DNA from: Brachypterus glaber
Lineage: Eukaryota > Arthropoda > Insecta > Coleoptera > Kateretidae
Assembly: GCA_958510825.1 (NCBI GenBank)
Contig: OY294048.1
Span: 38,653,026 to 38,717,025, forward strand
Length of the DNA stretch: 64,000 bases
Direction of reading: 5' to 3'
Shown piece after piece: positions 34,751-45,600 of this stretch. The notes below the pieces were generated by a model, which was not told the origin of the DNA, searched no databases, and saw only the letters and a list, made by a program, of their open reading frames with translations. The translations under genes were made by a program, and so were the position numbers. Positions within the stretch are counted from its first letter, which is position 1; each line of letters begins with the position of its first letter.

Positions 34751-35195
34751 TTCAGGGCGCCAAAATGCAAAGGCTGGCCCTGAACATAAAATAATTATTT
34801 TTTCAAAAATTGTTTGATTTTTTTTTTTAAGAAATTTTGACGAAAACACCATTTTCAACCTTATTTTAAACCCAAAAAAAAATGTTTAAAAAAATTTAAA
34901 ATATATTGTTAAATAGAGAATTGCATAAGCTTAAAGTCCAAACTAAAAGTCCAAACAAAATAAAAAGTTTTACTTTACCTTGTAAGGTAAACTATAATTA
35001 TTGGCGAAGTTATCACAAAAATAAAAAAGTATAATTTTACCGCCTAAAATGACACATAGAGTAGAAAATTTAAAATTTAATTTTATATATTTGCTATAAA
35101 TTGCGCCAAATATAACGCAATACTTTTTAATTTATATAACTTAAAAAGTATTGCGTTATATAAGTTATATAACTTATACAATATATAATAATATA

Positions 35196-35782
35196 CCGGG
35201 TGTCCCAACTCTATTTACCCAGCGATTTTCTCGAAAAGGGGGTCGTGTGACATCATTTTAAAGCAAATAAAATTCTCTATTGGACTGTATATTTTTTAAT
35301 TCTTTAAACAACTTTTTTAAGGTTTTGATTCTTTAATTTTTTGTATTAAAAATGCGATTTTTTAAGTTTTTTTTTTGTAAATTTTTATTTATGTCAATTA
35401 AAATTAGTTTAAAAGTATAATTTACTTTTTTTCATCATGAAAATAGTAACTTTTAAAAAAAATTGTTTGATTTATTTAGAGTAATTTTGACAAAAATACC
35501 CATTTTCAACCCTATTTTAAACCCAAAAAAAAAAATTTAAAAAAATTAAAAAATATATAGTTAAATGGAGAATTTAATAAGCTTTAAAATGATGTATCAC
35601 ACGACCCCCCATTAAAAAAAATGTCCCCCGATGCCCCCCTGCCCACATTTTAAGAGCTGAAAGTATCAAATATATGCTAAAAGATAGTTTAAGTTGTCCT
35701 ATTTAAGATGGTTTTCGCAGAATTTGATTATCTCTTTAAGTTTTCGAGAAAATCGTTGGGTAAATAGAGTTGGGACACCCGG
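35196..35782. mobile_element. TA-flanked element with CCGGGTGTCCCAACTC ends and a borrowed core
   Basis: The outer ~45 bp (CCGGGTGTCCCAACTCTATT and inverted copy) differ from the CGGTCCAAAAGTCAC family, yet the inner arms (GGGGGTCGTGTGACATCATT, CCCCCTGCCCACATTTTAAG, TGCTAAAAGATAGTTTAAG) are the same as that family's. TA flanks both ends. Confidence 0.85.
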
Positions 35783-36768
35783 TATTGTAAGATGTTCACT
35801 GTGCCCCGGTTTCCCCTACGGCGATTGAGCTTTCTAACGTTTTAATTTATAATTCTAAAATTAAAGTGAGAAGTACGTAAAAATTTTCGTCTGTCGTGCC
35901 TGAACATTCTTGCATTTTTGTGAAATTTTAAATTGTAAAACTGTTTAAAAATAAAACTAGACGATCAAATTTGTAAAAATTTAATGTTTTTAACTGGCCC
36001 AGGGGTTCGTTTGTGATCTTCAGCGCCGCAGTCAACTTTTTTTTAGAAATCTGAAGGTCAAAACAACAGATATATGTTATTTTATTTTTCTGGATTTTTT
36101 TCTTCTGGACCTTTGTGGCTACGCGCTTGACATTAACAATTATTTTTCGCACCGCATAATATTTAATCTCGACCTTGAAAAGGGAAATTTTAAAATTAGA
36201 TCAAAGTATCGCAACTTTTGAAAAATCAATATCTTGCATAGGTTGCGGCGCGCGTGGACCACTTGCGCCACAGTACGGGCCCGAACCTGGACAATGTCAC
36301 TGTTACAGAGAATCCGCAAAAATATCGCCGTTTTGCCCCAATTATGAGGTGAATCTTTTTTTTAATTTTTAGTGAGTAGATATGAATATAATTTTCAAGT
36401 CATGATAATAATGATAATAATTATCATCTAATTATTAAAAACCCATAATAATATATTTAACTCCAGTAGATCTATAGGATAGCTTTTAGTCATGGTCTTA
36501 CAAGTAATTACTTATTTTATTTTTGTACGAGCACCTATGCGAAATTTCTTCTTTTTTTTTCGCTAATTACTTTTATAATTATTTAAAACGTCAAATTTTA
36601 TGTACTAACTGCACGTTTATGATTTTTTTTTTGTAAAATATATGGCCGTAGGAAAAATAGCGTTTATAACTCGTGTAGAAATAGTAGCATTCTAAAACTC
36701 GTGTGCTTGCTGCTTCGATTTTTCATCTTATTTATTTTAATTAAAATACATCAGCTATAAGTTATACC
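35783..36768. other. No gene supported
   Basis: A 65-codon plus frame at 36175-36372 is Cys-containing (CIGCGARGPLAP) and somewhat GC-rich, but shows no family match or splice structure. Otherwise AT-rich. Confidence 0.35.
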
Positions 36769-38353
36769 TACCCTAGTAGAAAAGTAACGTTCTATTAACG
36801 TTTTCGCAATGTTGAATTATTGTTTAAAATCATGTTGTCACAATGTATAAATGCTCCGCTTTACAACGTTGGATACTAACGCCCAGGTAGCAAAATAACA
36901 TGACATTCACGTGAAAGTCACGTTAATATGTGACATGTGATGTTAAGATTGTAGTCTCATTTAACAAGAATGTAGCATGGTGGGGATGTCCTAAGTCCGC
37001 CCCTAATAACATCACACAATGACATCCCGAAAATAACGTGTTTGTGACATCATAAATCCACATTCCTGTTATAAATTATATCTTATGGATGCCGTTACTG
37101 GTACTTTAATATTTAAATAATATTTTAGGACATTAGCTTTTTCTAAATTAAAACCATTAAAAACGCTATAACCCTATAAAAAAAATCGGATTTAAAATCA
37201 ATCAGTAATTGAAACAATCACAGATTGAAACAGATAGATTCTAAATACGAAATTGCAGATTAAGCGGAGAATATAATCCGTGTCCGTGGTCTTGAGAAGC
37301 CCAGCAGAGCCCCCTATCCATTGGAAATCGTATAATGTGTATACAATTTCCTTATAATAATTTACTCTATCAACATCATCTTATATCGATTTTTTTGCTT
37401 CGAACGTCGGTGAGAAGCAAAATAACATGACATTCACGTGAAAGCCACGTTATTATGTGACATGCTATATATTCACAGCGTTGCTAAATATTTGTTATTA
37501 AATAACATGGTTGTCACGTCACACGTGTAACGTTGCAAATGTGATGTTAAATACATGTTATTTTTCAATATTATTTGATGTTATGATTTAGTTTAAAAAT
37601 ACACCCAAAAGTGATGTTAATTTCTTGTAATATAACATCCCTTGCTACCTGGGCGCTATACTCTAACGTTGCCACAACGTTGTATTTTAACAATACCACA
37701 ACGTTCAAATTTTATTTTATTTATGGGGACATTCCAGTTCCTTGTTTAATTAAAAAATACCTTGAATAAAAATAAACCACTGTATACAGTGCATAAAAAG
37801 GGGTGGGGAGAGCCTCGTGTTACTCCAACACTTTCTTCCACCAAGCCTGCATAAGACCGCGCAAGTCTGTTTTAAGTCCGGTTTGTGCAACCTACCCTCT
37901 CACAAGTCCGCAGAAATCCACCAACCTGCAAATCCAACCGCGGCCAAGGATTTTCCCCATTCAAACAAATTCTTTTCAATTTCGTCCACAAATAGAGAGC
38001 TGAGTTATCGCCTTTTATATTTATTTTACTTATTATATTGTACTTGAATCTATCTCGACTGCGCTTGTATTGGTAAGATATAATACCTATAATAACATTA
38101 AATTATTGTGATATCGACGTTGTATTTTAGTGAAAAAGTAACGTTAAAATATTGTTTAATTTAAAGTTAGAATATAACGTTGTATTTTTGTGAAAATTTA
38201 TTGTTAGAATTTGTTTATTTCAACGTTGACATGTAACGTTAAAATCTAATGTTGAAATATTGTTGATTTCAACGTTACTATACAACGTTAAAAATCACTG
38301 AAAATTATAGCAAACACAACGTTGCGTGAAGTTGTATTTTAGTGATCAGGGTA
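36769..38353. mobile_element. Word-repeat element (13 AACGTT), interrupted
   Basis: The left end TACCCTAGTAGAAAAGTAAC and right end TGATCAGGGTA are a short inverted match. Thirteen exact AACGTT words occur outside the nested insertion, many in the phrase CAACGTTGTATTTTAGTG. The unrelated 66- and 76-codon frames around 37803-38047 have no domains. Confidence 0.7.
36882..37653. mobile_element. Word-repeat element (ATAACATG / CACGTGA), CCCAGGTAGCA ends, nested
   Basis: CCCAGGTAGCAAAATAACATG and the right end TGCTACCTGGG-type (CTTGCTACCTGGG) are inverted. ATAACATGACATTCACGTGA occurs twice (36894 and 37423), and GTTAT/ATAAC/ACATC words fill the rest. Confidence 0.8.
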
Positions 38354-39289
38354 CACCATAGATAAGATACCTACCCTAGCAAAAATGTGTATACTTATAC
38401 CTATCTATAGGTACAGGGGCGCCCGCAGAATTTTTGATAGGGTGGGGCAAGCTTTAGAACTTTATCAACAAAAAGTTTTTGTTAAATTCCCAAAAAGGCA
38501 CAGTTTTTTTCACGGGGGATTAATATGAAACAGATTCAGTGGCATCACCATGTTCAATACAATTTAGCGCCGCAGGATTTTTGTTTAGAAACTCCAAAGT
38601 ATGTTTTTTTTTCAGAATTTCATAATAATTGCATGTTATGCAATTGTGCAATAAGTGATTGATTAAATAAAGTTAAGCGCCGCAGGCGTTTTGAAAATTT
38701 TCCGGTTTCGCCGCAAATTAAGTCAATTTTATTTTTACATCTACAAAAACTTTAAATAATTTTTTATTTATTAAAAAATAGCCTAATTCGGCAAAAGGGG
38801 AAGTAAAAAAAAATACGCCATTTTGTAGCCCTTTCAATAGCGCACCAAAAAGTTAGATGCGTCCAAACGAAAAAATTGGGTTATAGAGAAATAACCTTTT
38901 TGAAAAATTTAAAGTACAAGATTACCAAATTTTACGAAAAATTTGTATTTTTCCCATATTTAACAAAAAAATTGGATTTTATTTATAAAAAAAAAAATTT
39001 TGTATGTCAAAAAAAAGAAAAATAAAAAAAAAACACTAAAAACAAATAAAAAGTTTTTAAATTATTTTTTTTATGTAAATTAGTTTTCTGGATCCAAAAA
39101 TATACAGGAGGTGTCCGGCGAAACCGGAAGTGCAAAAAAATAATTTTGTACGCCATTTTGTAGCCCTTGTTAAGAAATATAAGCTACAAATATTTGCTTT
39201 GATCGGACAGAAAACAATCCCATTTTAGGGGGTGTACATGGATTGAAACTCACCCGGTATATACCTATAAATACCTACTTTTTATCATT
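38354..39289. other. No gene seen; diverged relative of the 7.1-7.6 kb tandem repeat
   Basis: AAAATACGCCATTTTGTAGCCC, GCGCACCAAAAAGTT and CCGGAAGTGCAAAA at 38800-39180 echo the units at 7128-7634. Confidence 0.5.
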
Positions 39290-39517
39290 ATTGCCACCCC
39301 ATTTTGCACGTCCCTGGTTAAAAATACCAAATAAAAATTACATAAAAGGACAGCCTTTATAAATTTTAAGGTACGTGCAAAAAATCGTTACCTACTGTAG
39401 TTCATGGGGATATTAAATAAAAACTACTTTTTATTTCCGGATCAACCCTGTATAGTCAAATGAATACTTTGCGATTCTCTGGGGACCCTTTTATATTATA
39501 GTATAGTATAGTATATA

Positions 39518-40039
39518 GTATATTAAAATACTAGTTTCATAACATACGTTTTTATCGCACGAGTACAAGTTTAGAAAACGAGCCGCTTGCGGCGAGTTTT
39601 CTAAAGTACTAGTGGGCTAAAAACGTGTTATGAAACGAGTGCTTTATACAATTTTTTCTATTTTGCTCTAAAATTTAAAAAAACTTACATTTAAATTGAT
39701 GACTGATTTAGGGATTTTTGTTTTGGATTTTCATTACAGTTTACACCATGTTTAAAATTCTAAGAACAAATGATATTTTGATATATTTTATAGTCATCTC
39801 TTCTCTTTTTTACTGCAATTAACCAAGCCACAATTTTAACATGGTAAAAATAACCTAAACACAAAATTTTGTAGAAAATTCAACTTTAAAGCGACATTGA
39901 CATTTGCACGGAAAACGTCAAGCGATAGGCCAGGTCTGTTGCCAACCCAAAAAAACAAAAAGTACAGACCTCTTATGGGCCTATAAGAACACGCAAAATG
40001 CGTGTGATTATGAGCTTATAAGATACGCAAAATAGAAAA
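39518..40039 (+). mobile_element. Hairpin-headed repeat, copy 1
   Basis: A 130-bp hairpin (TACTAGTTTCATAACATACG ... CGTGTTATGAAACGAGTGC, core GAGCCGCTTGCGGCGAG) is followed by a ~380-bp tail bounded by TTCTATTTTGC and GCAAAATAGAA. The tail contains two more small stems (TTATGGGCCTATAAG, CACGCAAAATGCGTG). The insert splits an older repeat, because TGAATACTTTGnGATTCTCTG stands on both sides (39462, 40121). Confidence 0.85.
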
Positions 40040-40446
40040 CAAACTTTTTTTTCATATTTTTGGACCTAGAATCACCCCCTAAAATTTTGTACCTTATTTC
40101 TGAATCGCCCTGTATATTCAAGTGAATACTTTGAGATTCTCTGGGGAGTTAATCTTTGGAAATATGTATAAAAAAAGTTTTGATGGCACAAACAGGTACA
40201 GACGATAAGGATATATTATATTTTAAAAATAATTAAATTTAATTAATAATTATTTTTTCGGGCCCCACCGGGAGCCCTATGTTAGGGTCAGAAGTAAGTT
40301 TGAGATGGCACAAATGTCTTCCAATGCCAGAGATCCCATAAACACTAAAATAACTTAAATATCTTCAATAATTTCGTTTGTGCCTCGATTCAAAAAACGG
40401 TAATTTTACTATATTTTGGCCTCACTGAAGGTAATTGGAGATAATT

Positions 40447-40740
40447 GCTTTCCCATTTTGAAAATTTTCAAAATTTCGGAAAGCTTTGTATTCGTGCAAA
40501 AATTTTCATTTTTTTTTTGCGTATTTTTGCGTTTAATGACGTTTTATGTCGATATAAATCAATTTCAAGCAAAAAAAAAATGTCGCTCGGTCGATCGGTC
40601 GGTCGGTCGGTCGATCGGTCTGTACGGGAAATCTTGTGGGCACGATAACTTAAGAACGCTTTAAGTTAGAGACTTGAAATTTGGCTACAGGTAGGTTACC
40701 AAAAGTTCTCGCTCGGGATTGTTTTTGGTGAACATTGGGG
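40447..40740 (+). repeat. Dispersed repeat with (GGTC/GATC)n run and GATAACTTAAG core
   Basis: A run of GGTCG/GATCG units at 40583-40622 precedes TTGTGGGCACGATAACTTAA and GAGACTTGAAATTTGG. Same order as at 19.1, 28.15 and 45.2 kb. A 82-codon frame across the run is not a gene. Confidence 0.75.
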
Positions 40741-40789
40741 TGCGGCAAATGGGCAAAAATACATTTTTTTTAGAAAAAATTGAAAATTG

Positions 40790-41265
40790 CTATATATATA
40801 TATAGGGGTTTTTGAGGTTGCTGAAATTGAATCTGATGATAAAAAAATTTTAACTCCACCCCCAAGGGGTGAGGGGGTAAATATTTTGAAATATTTTCAA
40901 TATTTTCCTCAAAATTGGTATATAGGGGCTTTTGGGGTTGACAAATTTGAATCTGATAATAAATTTTTTCTAATTTCACCCCCTGAGGGGTGGGGGGTAG
41001 TTTTTGTGAAAACTGGTATATTGGGGTTTTTGAGGTTTCTGAGAGTGAATCTGATAATAATTTTTTTTTAAATCCACCCCCTGAGGGGTGGGGGGTAGTT
41101 TTCGTGAAAACTGTTGTATTGGGGTTTTTGAGGTTGCTGAAAGTGAATCTGATAATAAAAATATTCTAAATCCACGCCCTGAGGTAGTTTTCGTGAAAAT
41201 TGGTATACTAAGATTTGTATGGTTGCTGAAAGTGAATCTGATAATAAAAAAATCCATTTTACGCG
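40790..41265. repeat. Five-unit tandem array, unit 88-120 bp
   Basis: Each unit holds GGTTGCTGAAAGTGAATCTG, ATAATAAA, CCACCCCCTGAGGGGTGGGG and GTTTTCGTGAAAACTG. Starts at about 40804, 40924, 41023, 41120 and 41208. Several overlapping frames on both strands (up to 114 codons) arise from the repeat and are not genes. The unit resembles the GCTGAATCCGAATCTGA motif of the CAC(A/C)GGCACAC elements. Confidence 0.85.
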
Positions 41266-41992
41266 CGGGGGTGAAAAATGGGAAAGCTCTTTTACTGGAC
41301 AGTGTATTTTTTTGTGGCACAAACCTTTTCCATTCATGTTAAAAAAAATCAAATTTCAATAGTGTCCCAAATATGTACATTTTAGGAATCTTCATATCTC
41401 GAGAACCATGGCCACAAACGAAACCAATTGTGGCACAAACCACTATCAGAAAAGTACCCTAATTTCGTTTGTGCCTAATCTTCGATTGCCGGGTCAAGCG
41501 GCCGAGAAAAGTGCAAGAACGAGCCATAAAGATATGATCATATCTCATAGATTCGAGGAGCTCATTTTCAAAATGCAACAAATCCATTTCTTTTCGGTTC
41601 TGGACTCATGCCAATTATTTCAGTGGGATATTATATTATTTTTCTTTTTTTATTTTATACTGAATGAAAATGTACACAAAGTTTTCAAATCAAAGTTGCA
41701 TTGTGTCAATGTTATTGTTAAATGAAGGCTGGACCTGTTTCGTTTTGAAAAAAAGGTAGGACTGGAAAAATTGAAAAAACAAACAAAGGCCCGAACTTAG
41801 AGACACTGCTAACTTAAAACCTAGACCTAGAAACAGAAGCTTTAGAGCTTCTTCCAAATTTGGACCTACCGGTCCTTAATTAGTAGTGTACAAAAAGCCT
41901 TAAGGCCTAAAAAATAGGCTTTAAGTTAAATCATCGTTGGTGTACCACTTCTAAGGGCCACTTGTACCAAATTCAGCACTCAGAAAGCAGTA
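41266..41992. other. No gene supported; GGCACAAAC word cluster
   Basis: GGCACAAAC and its complement GTTTGTGCC recur at 41317, 41432 and 41467, and at 40183, 40310 and 40377. The 105-codon frame at 41408-41725 lacks recognisable features. Confidence 0.4.
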
Positions 41993-42137
41993 ATTTTAGT
42001 CGAGATAAGCCTGGTTAAAAAGTTGGGCAAGTAGCCTCAAGAAATTCTTAGATCTCGAAAGAAATTTAAGAAATTCTTGAGGCCACTTGCACCAACTTTT
42101 TAACCAAGATTATCTCGACTAAAATTTTAGCTTTGAT
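41993..42137. repeat. Palindromic MITE-like hairpin just upstream of PAQR4
   Basis: Arms 41993-42054 and about 42070-42137 are inverted copies containing TTTTAGTCGAGATAA, GGTTAAAAAGTTGG and CTCAAGAA. The motif GCCACTTGCACCAA is shared with a small insertion at 50478-50585. It ends about 200 bases before the PAQR4 start codon. Confidence 0.7.
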
Positions 42138-42260
42138 CTGGATTATTCGAAAGAAAATTAATAAAAAATCTTTTAACTTTTAGATTTTGAAAAAATGGCA
42201 ACAACATCCTGTACACCTGTAAACGTCAGATTTTTTGAAAATTTCCAGTGCAGTGACACC

Positions 42261-42290
42261 TATAAAAATAATACTCAATATGTTCAGTAT
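42261..42290 (+). promoter_or_regulatory. Possible PAQR4 core promoter: TATA-like box and arthropod initiator
   Basis: TATAAAAATA begins at 42261 and TTCAGT, the arthropod initiator type, lies at 42283-42288, about 25 bases further on and about 50 bases before the ATG. A YY1-like AAAATGGC occurs at about 42190. The spacing is slightly short for a TATA/initiator pair, so this is only a suggestion. Confidence 0.3.
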
Positions 42291-42335
42291 AAAACTTTCT
42301 AGAGTGCACCAATAAAAAAATTGCACTAGAAAAAA

Positions 42336-42645
42336 ATGACTAATACGAATTTGGATTCTGGATCAGAAACTTCAGTTGTCAAAGAATCAAATAATGGAAA
42401 TCAGAAATATTTGGAAAAAACGCCGGAAAGTTTAAATGAAAACTCGAGAGTAAATTCCAAGGAAACCCCAAGAAACATAGAAAAATCAAAGGAAAAGCCA
42501 AATTTGCTTCACTGGAAAGATATGCCTGGACACCTTCAATTCAATCCTTACATTTACTCGGGTTATAGACCGCTGATGTCAGTTTGGGGCTGTATTAATA
42601 GTATATTTTATATTCATAATGAAACAATTAATATTGTGACCCATG
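42336..42645 (+). CDS. PAQR4: PAQR4 exon 1 (residues 1-103 and first base of codon 104)
   Basis: Starts at the first ATG after an in-frame TAG. It encodes the polar N-terminal tail, the GYRP motif and the first metal-binding motif (HNETINIVTH). It ends CATG|GTGAGT, a good donor. Reading on past the donor gives only six more residues before a stop. Confidence 0.92.
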
Positions 42646-45600
42646 GTGAGTTGACAGCTGTATACTAGTATCACATCCCTACTCTTTAAACTGTCTACTC
42701 TTAAATGTATCTTTCAACTCTATTATAAAGAGTGTTGTCATCTCAGTTGAGAGCTCTACAGAGCAGGCTCTTCAATATAAATAAATAAATAATAAAATAA
42801 TTTTATTATTTAAAGTAAAAAGAAGAATAATAAAAGCCTTTTTAAACGCTAAGTGAGATATTTGTTTAACTTAAATTGTATATGTATGTAATATCACTTT
42901 AATATGATATACAGTGATTGTCAAAAGTCCGCCCCCTTTACATATGGAACGGCTTAAGATATCAAATTTGGAACACGTAAATAATATGACCCAAATATTC
43001 TAAATGAAATTTTCAAAAAAAATTAAGAAAATCGCATTTTTCAACAAAAAATAGAAAAGTCAACACCTTTAAATAAAAATTTAAAGAAATTAAATATTTT
43101 ATATTAAAAAAGGTAATTCAATAAGCTTTAAAATGATGTATAATAAGAACCTCCTTTCTATTAAAAAATTGTTGCACCTTGCCTCCATTGTGCCCCTAGA
43201 CATATCAATTATATACCAACAAATTATGTGGGTTAAGTTATTTACGTGCTCCAAATTCCGAGTTGTTGTTTTAAGCCATTTAGAAGTTAAAGGGGGTCTT
43301 AGATTAAGTATACTTAATTAATAATTACGTTTTCTTTATACATATAAAGAAAACGTAATGTATCGGGGGGTCGGTTCAATCGCATATGTGGTGGTTCAAT
43401 CGCATATGTGTAAAAATTAAGTTAAAGAGTAGAAATGTTGAATATTCTTGATTGTCACGCCTATGGGAAAGTTTGTGAGTCACAAATTGTGACTCTTCGT
43501 AACAGGGGGTGAGGGGTCTAAAGCAATGTTGGCAAAAAAAATTAAGTGCTAAAATAAATTTTTATTATATCTGTAAAATCTGCGAAAGAGCGGTAAGAAA
43601 TACTTACTGTGTTACTTGGAATATGGGGGTAGGGGTGATGCCACAGTATAATGAAGTGATGTCTTTTTATTATACTGTGGTGATGCTTTGTAATAAAGAG
43701 GAGGGGGCAATGGCAAAAAAAGCGTGACATACTTTATGGACATCCTCTTAACTATAATTTCGCCGTTCTTTCACACGATTTTGGGGTATATTTTTGCAAC
43801 GGTGTTTGGAAATTTCTGATTTTTTTTTCTGTGCATTCCTACATGCAATTCAATCCTATGGCCAATTTTTTTCTTAATCGGGCCCCAAACTTGGCCCCCA
43901 ACTACCAAACATCACACATTGTCAGAAAAGCTCCTATTTCTTGTTTAAAATTGTTTCTATAAAATATATTGATTTAAAATTTAGGCAAGTGATCCTCATG
44001 GGTGTTTTTTGTTCTTGATTTAAATGAACCTAGGCCTATTATGGGGGAAAGTATTATTTTGTTGGCAGCAGTATTTATATCTATTTAATAAAAATTGCAT
44101 AGTTACCAAAAAAATATTTGTCGGCCTAGTTTTGGCGCTTAGCTCCTTTTTGACAAAAAAATTAAGAAACCTTTTTTTAGTAAAAGTTAAGTTTTAAGTT
44201 ATATTTTTTGAATTTTGATAATATTTCTCACCGTTAACGAGAAAATAGCAAAAAACTTTTTATTCAAAAATAGAAAAAACTCATTTTTTCACCCCACATT
44301 ATGAAAGTTACAAAATTTTGTTAAATGTCTGTCCCAAATGCGACGATTTGTTTTGTATAAGACCGCAATCGATCAAATTTACCCCAAGACTACAGGAAAA
44401 ATGGCATACGTGCAGTCCTTCACTATAATAGATCTAGTAAGCGGGGGCATCGTTATTCTGTGGAAATACCATAGAACCCTATGCGTTAAAATCCAAACAT
44501 TTTTTTTATAAAATTATAGTCACTCATGAGGGCCAAATATTTTCCAAATTTTATATCAATATATTTTATAATAACAATGTTATAGACGAATTAAAAAAAA
44601 TAGGGATTTTCTGACAATGTATGATGTTTTGGTAGCTGGGGGCTGAATCTGGGCCCGATTAAGAATTTTTTTTAGCAATATGCTTAACTTGCTAGTAGGA
44701 ACGCATAAAAAATTCAGGCGATTTAAAAATCTGTTGCAAAAAAAAAACGTTGAAATTATAGTTTTTTTTGTTTTCGATTTTAGCGATTCCTATAATTTAC
44801 ATTTTATTAACTGTACCTCCAATACTTCCATGGTCCCAGGCGAATTTGTGGTTTTTGGCTTGGTGCCATATAGCTGGAATAATTTGTCCCTGGGTGGGAA
44901 GCTTTTTTTACCATGTTTTTATGAATTTAGAAGGAGGTCCAACTATGTATCATATACTTTTAAAAGTTGACATGCTTGGAATATGGGTTAGTCAAAGTTT
45001 TGGTAAGCATACTTTTTAAAATATGTTTATATCAACTTTTTAAATAAATTTTGAATTTCTCTTTTTTTTTTCAAATAATTATTCGATTATTCACAGCGCC
45101 TGCGCTAGATATTATACTGTAGTAATTTTCAAAAATTTTCAAAAATCGTCCAAACAAAAAATTCTTGGATATAAATTTGTTTTGTTAATATCCGTCTGCC
45201 CGGCGGTCCGTCCGATGTCACGTTTTTTTGTGGACACGATAACTCAAGAAATAATAATCCGATCGACTTTATTTATAATCAAGTTCTATGAGGAATATAT
45301 CCCCATTGTTTTTGAAAGTAATCCCCTCAAAAACAAAAAAGTTATGGGGGTTAAACTTGAAAATTCCGATTAACTTAACTTTTTCAGGAAAAATTACTTT
45401 TATTATAAGGACCAATTCTACCAATTTTATTTTATTTTTATTTTATTTTAAAACAATACTTTTATTTGAAAAAATATTTTTTATTTGAAAAAAGAATTAA
45501 AAAAAAATTTAAAGTTTTTTAGTGTTTGGGAAAATGCAATATAGGTACCATTTAGGTATTGTGAATAATATACAATTGTATAATAATATATAATGTTATA

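Larger units (their letters stand above)
33243..34930. mobile_element. Nested stack: CGTGCGGTCCAAA element hosting two later insertions
   Basis: The outer element starts CCGTGCGGTCCAAATGTCAC and its right arm resumes after 34751 (GAAATTTTGACGAAAACACC, ATTTTCAACC). The gap is filled by 33870-34750, which itself contains 34249-34500. Arms carry AT-rich noise and a duplicated GGGCGCC phrase next to the insertion. Confidence 0.7.

Noticed and set aside
36175..36372. 65-codon Cys-containing frame as a possible zinc-finger exon
   Set aside because: CIGCG and CHC spacing matches no finger I can name, and splice sites are not evident.
40976..41320. 114-codon minus-strand open frame and overlapping frames of 94 and 84 codons
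   Set aside because: They are produced by the five-unit tandem array; repeated peptide phrases follow the DNA repeat and no homology or splice signals are seen.
41408..41725. 105-codon plus-strand frame just upstream of PAQR4
   Set aside because: Low-complexity Phe-rich end and location in a GGCACAAAC word cluster; no recognisable domain.
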